NCBI GenBank assembly: GCA_033558025.1
Contig: JAUCEF010000017.1
Coordinates: 3,224,001-3,288,000, forward strand
DNA from: Phytophthora sp. 'mugwort'
Taxonomy: Eukaryota > Oomycota > Peronosporomycetes > Peronosporales > Peronosporaceae
DNA length: 64,000 nt
Direction: 5' to 3'
Below are positions 56,738 to 64,000 of this stretch, piece after piece; the first letter of the stretch is position 1; each line of letters begins with the position of its first letter. The notes beneath the pieces are model-generated. The model saw only the letters and a list, made by a program, of their open reading frames with translations, was not told where the DNA came from and did no database searches. A program made the translations under genes and the position numbers.

Positions 56738-58195
56738 TTTTGAGATTTATGTGGGCGCAAGAGAGCAAGATGGATCAGTGGATAATAAGACGGGGGCCGC
56801 AGCAGTGGTCCGCAATATGAAAATCATTCTTGGAACAAACACTGGTGGCTTCCGGTTGGTGGTGATCGACCGATTCTATTCTTCTGTCGCGTTTGCTCTC
56901 CAGCTACTTTTGATGTCCATATACGTTATAGGCACTATTGTGACGAATAAAATCGGTTTCGATTCTAAAGTGGTTGAAAAGCGCAAAGACTCGCCCACGC
57001 TCAATTGAGCGAGGCACCTTTACGTTTACTCGATGTGTTGCGGTTCCCATCATGGTCGCATGCCATTAGTGGGACCGTAAACTAGTGCATTATTTGGCGA
57101 CTGATGTGTCCATGGCAGAAGATAGTATTCAGCGTAATATCAAGCAAGTGGGCCCTACAACCGTCAAGTCTCCAAAACTTGTGACGGATTATCAACGCTG
57201 GATGGGCGGAGTTGACGTTCACGACCAACTCCGCCTCCAGTCGTACTCCATACAGACGGCACTTCGTTTTCGCAGGTATTACAAGTCACTATTTCTAGTT
57301 TCGTGTATATGGCATTGGTAAATGCGTTATTACGCATAAAGAATCTCGGCGAATCAAAGGAGTTGCTCCAATGTCTCGTGAGAATGGATGAGTGTTCTCC
57401 ACAAGCAATTGCTTGCGCTGAAGCCCGATGACTTCATTACGGAACCTATAATTACGCCGTTGCCGGCTGGACGCTCTCGTTCCTAGCGCCGCCGGCAATC
57501 CTCGCATACGCATTCGCAATTTGATGATTGGATTACTGTATCGGGAGTACAGAAACGCCGACAACGCTCATGCAAAGTGTGTGCTCTTCTTCGTGGTGAG
57601 AGGAAGAGATCATTTCAGACAACTTTCTTCTGTCAAGAATGCTCCAACAGCAATGCTAAGCGCTTCCTTTGCCCGAAGGCTAGACATGCATACAAGGGCG
57701 TAGTCATAACCTGTTTCCAGATTTGGCACGAAGACTTTGAATGTGGTACAGCCATCCCTGAGGGCCTAGGGAAACGTGTTGTCCTCAGGCGCTCAGGGAA
57801 AATCGGGAAAAGAAGGAAGACACGACGCGAGATGTTGCAGGATGAAGAAGCTGAAGCGGCAGATGATGACCCGATAGCTTGAATGTAGAAGTGACATAAT
57901 GGCGCTCTTTTGCACTAGTTGTTCTGATCTGGATTCCTAGTTGTTCTGTCTATGTAATAATTAATCCCACTTCTCACTTGGTTTGTAAGTCATTCCGTCT
58001 GTTTGCTGGTTTCTGTTACTTGTTTCGTCTTTCCATTTTTAACTATGTCGTAAGTTCACGGATAGTAGTTATTTTGTGAATCGTACGTCGTATGTGATAC
58101 GACATTGCCGACGAAAACCTCATACAACTTATACCCTATCCCCACGTATCCTGGCACGGAAAGGACACCTCCATACTAAGTCTAAGTGTATTTGT

Positions 58196-58214
58196 ACGTC
58201 GTAACTTACGACGT
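58196..58214. repeat. Right subterminal palindrome
   Basis: ACGTCGTAACTTACGACGT, a 19-bp odd-centred perfect palindrome. It matches the motif of the left subterminal region. Confidence 0.7.
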
Positions 58215-58242
58215 TCATTAAGGCGTTCAGGGGCATGCTTTC

Positions 58243-58256
58243 TGGTAATAGAGGGG
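58243..58256 (-). repeat. Right terminal inverted repeat of the piggyBac-like element
   Basis: Exact reverse complement of 54583-54596, followed by CTAA. Confidence 0.9.
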
Positions 58257-58758
58257 CTAATGAAGTTTGCCAGGGCATGTTGTTACTTCAAGAGTACAGT
58301 CTTACACAGGTCGTACAATCACCACTTCAGTGTGTTTGACGATCACGGGAGGATCTAGTCAAGCAAGCCGGGCACTAGCGTTAGTCAAATGATTGAAGTC
58401 CGTGCGGTTGGTGCTGAAGCCGGAGGTGAAATTACTCCAGAAAAGCCGAGTTTGCATGGGTTTCTCTAGCATCAAGCTATTGCGGAGTAAGTTTCCCACC
58501 AGTTTAAGCAAACTGGGTGGCATGCACGTCAGAGGACAGCATCGTCAGTATTCGCGCACACAAGTTTTCGAGCGAATGCCAGAGCTACGCTGTAATTGGC
58601 AAGGAGTCCACAGTGTTCGCGATCAAACTGAGATGATACTCGTCGAACTCGACAAGTCGCTTGATTCGATCTTCAGGGACGTTCTGCGGCTGACACCGAT
58701 CTTGCGACTCGTACTCTTCTTCCTGAGCTGCTCTACGGTCCAACTCGTGTAATCGCCA

Positions 58759-58806
58759 GTGTGGTGGACTGTCAGAAGTCCGGGACTTCTTGACAGTCCA
58801 CCACAC
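58759..58806. repeat. Near-perfect fold-back inverted repeat with no loop
   Basis: The arm 58759-58781 (starting GTGTGGTGGACTGTCA) and the arm 58782-58806 are reverse complements except for one extra base. It lies in the gag pseudogene. Confidence 0.85.
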
Positions 58807-59505
58807 GACTACAGGAGACGCGTTATCGTCATCTGCGACGCCAGAGCCGTCGTCGTTGCCTTCCATTTCCTTGCTGGGTGGCGTGGCACGAACGCCAACA
58901 CGTGCGACGATCCCGTCTCGTTGTCCATTATACTCGCGTCGTCGCCACCAGTGATTCGACAAGATAGACCTCGAACACCGCGTCTGCCTTGGCCACCACC
59001 TCCTTCCATGTTGTACCGGTCCGTGCTCGCTTCGTACTCGATCGCGAACGAAACGAGCTCAGCAGCCTGCTGGAAATGGTCAGCGCGCTGGGAGTTGAGG
59101 CGCGTCAACATCGCGCTATGGACATAGTGCGGTGCTGACTTGCATAGTCACTGGAGCACGCATTGCTCCGAGTTGCTGGTGTGCTCGGCTATGTACTCCA
59201 GAACCTGATAGTGTTCCTGCCACGGCATGCTTGCGTCCTTCCCCTTGGACATCAACTGAATGCCCTGAGTCGACGGGATCGGCGTCACGGACAGCATGAG
59301 CATGTTGTTCATCATGTATTCGAGCGTGTTCGACACGGCCGTCCACCCAGGCACCATCTTCTCGAAATAGATGTGTGCCGTGCCGTGCCGCTTCCGATTA
59401 GCGCGAGAATCTTGAACTCCTCCGGCCAAAACCCCGCCGCTTATCTGTTGCGCGGCACTAAGCCTATACAGGAACCGCAGTCCCCACGACTTAAAGTCAG
59501 CGTCG

Positions 59506-59524
59506 CCCCCCCCCCCCCCCCCCC
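59506..59524. repeat. 19-C homopolymer
   Basis: This falls in the gag frame (poly-Gly on the minus strand) at a point where related gags have only a short glycine run. It causes a frame change. Slippage or a sequencing artefact. Confidence 0.7.
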
Positions 59525-60571
59525 GTACGTCTTCTTGCCCGAGAAGCGCGAGAACCCGACCAGTCCAGGTCTCTTGGCTTCGGGAACTTCAGCCCGACGT
59601 TGGTCGGCGGCACGTCCTGCTGCGCTGTGTGCGGCGGCTGCACCTTGAGGTTGCAGTGGCGGCTGAGGCGACGGCATGCGCGGTAGTGCTGCATTGTGTG
59701 TCGGCCCTTCGATTGAGCCCAAACTCATGCGGCGGCCACGCGCCTTGATGAAGTCCGTAAAGCACTTGAGCCGTCGTATGAGTTCTCGGAGGGGTATGTG
59801 TGCGGCGCTTTGGTGCGGTTCTTCAAGTCCGCTTAAAACTGCAGCTGATTGACCATGAACTGGGCCTGCTGCTGTGCCATCCCTTCGAGGGGTCCCTCAA
59901 GTCGGTCCAGGCGCTCAGAAATCGCGTCATAGTTAAGGCTGCCCCTTGCGTGGGCGTCAGACGCACTCGAGATCGAGTGCGTCCCCTCGAACAACTCGAA
60001 TGGGTAGGGCGGCACATCCAAGCCATGCACATCGGTGTCGGTGATGTCGCATGCCGTCTTGGACCACTTCGGGGTGTCGGTGATCGTTGGGGGGGATCAT
60101 AACCGGTTGGTAGCGATGCATGAGCAGTAGAAGGGGAATGAAAGACTGATGTATTCATGCAAGCATGCAAGCCCCTATCGACCATTTGTTGGTTTCCTAA
60201 CTGCTCTTGACTTCCTGTACGCCGTTTCCTCCTCGTGCACCTTTTGGCATCACGTACGTCCTTTTGTTCAACGCAGCTTCTTCTCGACAACTGACAACTT
60301 CTATAACTGCTCGCCTAAAGGTGCCGATCGTACTCAGAGATCCCCTTGAGCTTTACCGAGATGGAGAGATGTTCCTCGATATGGTTGATTAATCGACCCG
60401 CATCTGATTCCAAAGTGAAAGCTCGGCGCTCTTCGGACACGAACCGGTAAGATAGCCGGCATGTGCTCGGCAGCAGTCATTGATGCTTCATTTAGAACCG
60501 GCGAGAGCATTTTTGGTGGCAACAAACAACGGAGATTGCATGCTCGGCGGGATCCGTGAATACGTCGAGCA

Positions 60572-60841
60572 CTAATGCATACCTCCGCCAGGGAGCCCCG
60601 CGCAAATTTTGACGTCAGTAAATCCCATTATTGCCGTCACTCGTTTCAGCAGGGTCGATCGATCCATCGATATGTAACGAACTACGGTGCGGAGAGCAAG
60701 ATCCTCGACATGGGCAAAAGGGAAGTTCTTTAGAGCAACCAGCTTTGCCCGTCCGTACGTATCCGCTGCATCCTTGTGGACAATCATGCCGCTAGGCTGT
60801 CGCTTGGTTTCGCGAGAAGCAAGTTGGACCCATGTCTTCAC
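60572..60841 (-). pseudogene. N-terminal half of a copia reverse transcriptase, opposite strand to the rest
   Basis: The minus-strand frame reads GMIVHKDAADTYGRAKLVAL, then VVRYISMDRSTLLKRVTAIM, like the start of copia RT (VYKxKxDxxGxxxKAKLVA...PVVRYxSLRxLLA). The rest of an RT of this kind starts on the plus strand at about 60790, overlapping it. Confidence 0.5.
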
Positions 60842-61870
60842 TTCTGTCGTCGCAATGGAAAGCTCTCGCCGCTTGGACTATACGTTGACGACGTGGTTTT
60901 GTCGTTAGTGAGGCTGATGCCCTTTTGTTGCCGAGCTGCTCCATGGTCCTATAGCGGCTGGGCCATGGAGCAGCTCGGCAATAAATTTGGCATTAAGGAC
61001 TTGGGGGTCGCGAATAAGTGCTTAGGAGTCACTATCGAGCACAGTGAGGACGGCATGTTGCTGCACCAGCATGATACCATCGAAGCCATGCTGCGAGACA
61101 CGGGCATGGTCGATTGCGGCCCGTTCACACACCAATGGACACCTCAAAGGGTTTCGACGACGACCTGGTGATGGAACTAACAACCATTATGCGGAAGGCA
61201 ATTGGCTCACTTTTGTGGCTTTCGAAATGCACCCGGCCGGATATCACTGCTGTTGTCAATTACCTGGCTCGTTTCGTTGCTCGTCCACGCCAATGACACC
61301 GGCAAGGTGAGCAACGAGTGCTGGTACCTGCGTGGCACGGCATCGTTTGGTCTTCACTCCAAGTACGGACAAGATGTCGGCACCAAAATTTCATAACGGT
61401 CTACAGTGATGCAGACTGGGCTGGCGATAATTCGGACGCCAAGTCCATCGCTGGTGCAGTGCTGGTGATCAACGGCATGACCATCTCTTGGGCTTCAAAT
61501 AGGCAAACGCCGGTGGCTTTATCGACTATGTTGTTGCAGCTATGGTGGCAAAGGACGCTGTCTGGGTCAAGCAAGTGTTGGTAGAGCGTGTACCTTTGGA
61601 CGCCAAGGAAACCGTCCTGTTGCAAATCGACAATCAGTCTGCTAACAAGGTGATGGAGAACGAACTGATAGTGCTCGGAGCAAACACATTAATATCCGTG
61701 TCCGCATTATCCGAGACGTGATTCGACGTGGCGACTTGTCGGTCAACTACTGCCCCACCCAGCGGCAACTCGCCGACATCATGGCAAAGCCACTCCAGCG
61801 CGTTGTTTGAGCGCTTAAGAACGCAGCTGCGCTTCGTGGAGCTAGCTACTCCTTTCAGGGAGACTGTTGC
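60776..61870 (+). pseudogene. Copia reverse transcriptase (C-terminal half) and RNase H
   Basis: The plus strand has FARSKLDPCLHFCRRNGKLS and the catalytic LGLYVDDVVLS (about 60880). Next is MEQLGNKFGIKDLGVANKCL and EHSEDGMLLHQHDTIEAMLR, a KAIGSLLWLSKCTRPDITAV block, RNase H with TVYSDADWAGDNSDAKSIAG and TISWASNRQTPVALST, a shifted VAKDAVWVKQVL block, and QIDNQSANKV. It ends near LADIMAKPLQRVV (about 61800). Three or more frameshifts make it inactive. Confidence 0.75.
60928..60981. repeat. Perfect 19-bp fold-back inverted duplication in the RT
   Basis: TTGCCGAGCTGCTCCATGG (60928-60946), a 16-base loop, then its exact reverse complement (60963-60981). The right arm encodes the expected MEQLGNK; the left arm replaces normal RT sequence. 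Confidence 0.85.
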
Positions 61871-61879
61871 ATTTAGCAA

Positions 61880-62311
61880 AATCTAGCCAGCTCCCGGCGG
61901 CCACCTGCACGGTGATTGTGCGGGCTTGATCTTGCCAACGAAGCTAAGTGTCGAGGTCGATGGCTAGAAGGACGGCAATATATGAAAATGGCTGATTTCC
62001 GTGATGATTCACTGATGAGAGCTGTGATGACACCGGACTGAGATCGGGTTTGGAACGACCACGGGATCCAGACTGGTTGAAAGTCTGGCAGGTGATCGCA
62101 CCAGTAGCAGAGATAGCGAAGTTTGTACGGCTTATATGTTAGTTAGGTTAAGATACTGCAGCAGGAAGCGAACGCAGTGCAATCTAGCCCAATTCACTTT
62201 TCAGTTTCCAACCATGTCGACAGGTTCTATACCAAAACTTCTTTTCTTCAGCCGAAAACTCCTCGCGCAGTTTTCAAGAGTGCAAAACGATCATCGCCAC
62301 AATTGCATTAT
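61880..62311. other. No gene seen
   Basis: Probably the copia 3' untranslated end and flanking DNA. No LTR pair was identified. Confidence 0.35.
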
Positions 62312-63400
62312 ATGTTACTCTGAATCACCGTCCGGAGCACTCCCATCCCTGCTCGACAAATCTGAGCCGTCCTCAGAGAAATTGATCTCCTCGCCAGAGC
62401 TGTATCCCGCTTCATTAGCGTCACCTTCGGTTGATAGATCAGCAAGATAAATTTCCAGAGTCGTCAACCGCCAGCGAAAATACTTGCTCGCTTGGTTGCG
62501 CCGCCGAATGCTCGACAAGCAGCTCACAAAAAGTGCGGCGACGATATACTTTGGTCCCAGCGGCGACTTAGATACTTTGATGTTGCGTCGCAGCCCGAAA
62601 TATTTCCAGTATCGAACTAACCACCCAAAACACACTCCATCGCGATCCGAGCTCTACTCAAATCTCGGTTGAAACGCTGTTGCGGTTGCGTAGGCGCTGC
62701 ACTTGCAAATGGCGTTATCAACCAACTGCGAAGAGGATAACATTGGTCTCCATAGATCACATGTCCAGGAAATCGAGTCAACTTATTATCCTTTTCACTC
62801 TTTTGCAACATGTACGCGTCTTGGTGGCGGCCTTCAAATCGTCCAACGAGCGAGACGGTCAGTCCGGTTGCCATAGTGACGCTCGGATCTTGAAGCAGAG
62901 AACCTTTATATGATCGCTGTAGGCTTGTTCATGATACCAAGTCGGACTTCAGATCAGGCGAATGGTTCCATCAATAAACCCAAGACAACTTGACAATCGC
63001 CCGACCATCTCAAAGATGATGTCTGCTGAGCGGTGGTGGTATCGATCTACGATGCGTTCGTCGAATGTCATATTTGCTTTTATCCTGTTGTATACGAGCA
63101 TCAAAATGACGTTGACTGCCGAGCTCAGCAGGCGCAGGCGCACTCTCGCCGTCCAAACCCTTCCTCGAGGTCCTTCAACTGGCAATGATAGACAAGTCGC
63201 CGCAGAAGAAGGCATAGCTCTTCTTTCTGCGGATTAGGGCAGCCTTGAAGTGTGTAAGTGAACGGCGGCAGGTTTGATGATTCATCCGGCTGCATAACTG
63301 CATAGGGCAAAAGGCGTAAAAGACGTCGGCCGGTGGCAGCATACAGTCATTCCAGTGAGAAACGCCGCGCCACAAGCGGTTTTTTACTTGGTTCAACTTT
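62312..63400 (-). pseudogene. HARBI1/DDE_Tnp_4-type transposase pseudogene 3
   Basis: Reading leftward from 63400: MPYAVMQPDESSNLPPFTYT, LLLRRLVYHCQLKDLEEGFG, then the frame 63215-62949 ending SSCLGFIDGTIRLI, with the first catalytic Asp in FIDGT. The next frame (62874-62617) has LTVSLVGRFEGRHQDAYML, VIYGDQCYPLRSWLITPF (second Asp in YGD) and FNRDLSRARIAMECVLG (catalytic Glu in MEC). The last (62635-62315) has LVRYWKYFGLRRNIKV and an acidic tail. Stops separate the blocks. It belongs to a subfamily different from the two copies at 28.4 and 52.8 kb. Confidence 0.75.
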
Positions 63401-64000
63401 CAACAGATGCAGAGTAAACGACGCACTGCGTCAAGGAGCGGAATCCCCATCGCGAACATAGACGTTACAATGAACCCCAACTCTCGTTATGTGACTTGCA
63501 TCCTTTATGGTGGAAGCGTGAAACCTCTATCTTTTCGTTGGGCGCGCACCCGACTGGTCCAGTTGAGATCGTCCAGGTTGCTAAGTTCAAAATAGGATTT
63601 TGGACCAATTCTTTTGGAACAACTGGCGATGTTCCGAGTATGCGAACTTAGACCACAATCTAAAGCTCTCTAATAGAGAACTTATTAACTCGCAGCACTG
63701 TCGCCTCAAGTTGCGATGGTTCTGTACAGAGAGAAGCTGTTTAGAGACTATGAAAACGTTCATTTATGAGCAACAAGAACACGTGTTGTTATGAGATTTT
63801 ACTCGGGATTGCGCTTATTTTTTCCAATTAAGGCCACGATACAAAACCGACTTCATTTTAGCTGCTAAAACCTACGCTTTAGATGTCTGTCATCTCAGTC
63901 AACACCTTGAACTCCTTCTCAATCAACTCTGCATTCATCGATAAGGCCGACGGCGATATGTCGGTAGTGCTCCTTGCGCAAACGAAGAAGCCGGTAGTCG
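63401..64000. other. No supported gene
   Basis: Only short frames without motifs. The window ends here, so a feature could continue outside. Confidence 0.35.

Larger units (their letters stand above)
54667..57882 (+). pseudogene. piggyBac-family transposase, broken, with two introns
   Basis: Exon 1 (to 55057) is legible from about 54865: ARETKRAAAVRVVDFCHLWR and WKYYKPNVGGSELIEGTNVF. The start codon is unclear because a TGA precedes at 54862. Exon 2 (55125-56654) has an acidic, repeat-rich stretch, then LFLCFLPKSLWVQIATETNR, GSIPAGIFGRYMARNR, WKLRRVVNVLQAQCLSAWSL in another frame, and FDEGVLPSTSRRTTTRMFMP (catalytic Asp region). Exon 3 (56738-57882) has FEIYVGARE, FRLVVIDRFYSSVAFALQLL, ERGTFTFTR, YQRWMGGVDVHDQLRLQSY and a C-terminal Cys-rich zinc-ribbon-like region (CKVCALL...FFCQECS...FLCPK). 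Frameshifts in exon 2 and near 57005 and a stop near 57070 make it inactive. The family match is strong by motif order. Confidence 0.85.
54583..58256 (+). mobile_element. piggyBac-like DNA transposon, 3674 bp
   Basis: The ends are perfect 14-bp inverted repeats: CCCCTCTATTACCA at 54583-54596 and its reverse complement at 58243-58256. The left flank is TTAA (54579-54582) and the right flank CTAA (58257-58260), the piggyBac TTAA target duplication with one change. Inside is a plus-strand piggyBac-family transposase with two introns, inactivated by frameshifts and stops. Palindromic subterminal motifs of the type ACGTCGTAA/TTACGACGT lie near both ends. Confidence 0.9.
58580..60290 (-). pseudogene. 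gag of a copia-type retroelement
   Basis: Reading leftward from about 60290: a Pro/Ser-rich N-terminus, MHGLDVPPYPFELFEGTH and YDAISERLDRLEGPLEGMAQ (coiled coil), then a PRDLDWSGFSRFSGKKTYGG-like region at 59560-59500, and the main gag block at 59429-59148 (YFEKMVPGWTAVSNTLEYMM, MSKGKDASMPWQEHYQVLEY). Next comes 59111-58809 (MLTRLNSQRADHFQQAAELV), and then a tail with repeats. A 19-C run and several frameshifts break it. Gag would package the element RNA. Confidence 0.65.

Noticed and set aside
1..64000. CRISPR arrays, operons, ribosome binding sites
   Set aside because: The DNA is eukaryotic; no regularly spaced repeats of that kind are present.

Overview
The window looks like nuclear DNA of an oomycete, most likely Phytophthora or a close relative. 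The reasons are a folate-biopterin (BT1) transporter family with a decayed paralogue, a lipase combining DysF and FYVE domains, and a dense mix of decayed Ty3/gypsy, Ty1/copia, hAT, PIF/Harbinger, Tc1/mariner, piggyBac-like and probable Mutator-like elements of the kinds that fill gene-sparse Phytophthora regions. The genus is inferred from recognised protein families only; no database search was possible.

Layout. 1-2.35 kb: no gene; an AT-rich block that may be mitochondrial in origin, and a fold-back element. 2.35-11.55 kb: a Ty3/gypsy element with two LTRs, whose interior holds a second gypsy element (4191-10855). The inner copy runs R-U5-gag-pol-chromodomain-U3-R, the layout of a retrotransposon RNA rather than of an integrated provirus. 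11.7-14.1 kb: fold-back elements and decayed coding scraps on the minus strand. 14.8-20.2 kb: two BT1 transporter paralogues tail to tail; the left one is a pseudogene broken by frameshifts and a hAT element, the right one is intact. 21.6-30.5 kb: a retroelement cluster with a minus-strand copia element, a second copia 3' end sharing its LTR, an internally deleted gypsy remnant inserted in that end, a PIF/Harbinger pseudogene and a solo gypsy LTR. 31.9-35.2 kb: an element with long terminal inverted repeats and a Ulp1-like (C48) domain. 37.0-38.4 kb: a Tc1/mariner-type pseudogene. 41.4-44.9 kb: a DDE-type transposase pseudogene I cannot assign. 46.0-47.4 kb: a small one-pass membrane protein gene and a frameshifted transposon-type protein. 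48.66-51.79 kb: a two-exon DysF-FYVE-lipase-FYVE gene. 52.8-54.1 kb: a PIF/Harbinger relic. 54.58-58.26 kb: a piggyBac-like element with 14-bp terminal repeats, a TTAA-type target site and two introns. 58.6-61.9 kb: copia gag and pol fragments in conflicting orientations. 62.3-63.4 kb: a HARBI1-type pseudogene.

Few host genes look functional: the transporter (18448-20151, minus), the lipase (48662-51786, minus) and probably the small membrane protein (46023-46343, minus). They are unrelated in function and form no pathway. The main biological interest is in the transposon archaeology: nested insertions, an RNA-derived retroelement chimera, and several sharp fold-back inverted duplications inside decayed coding sequence.
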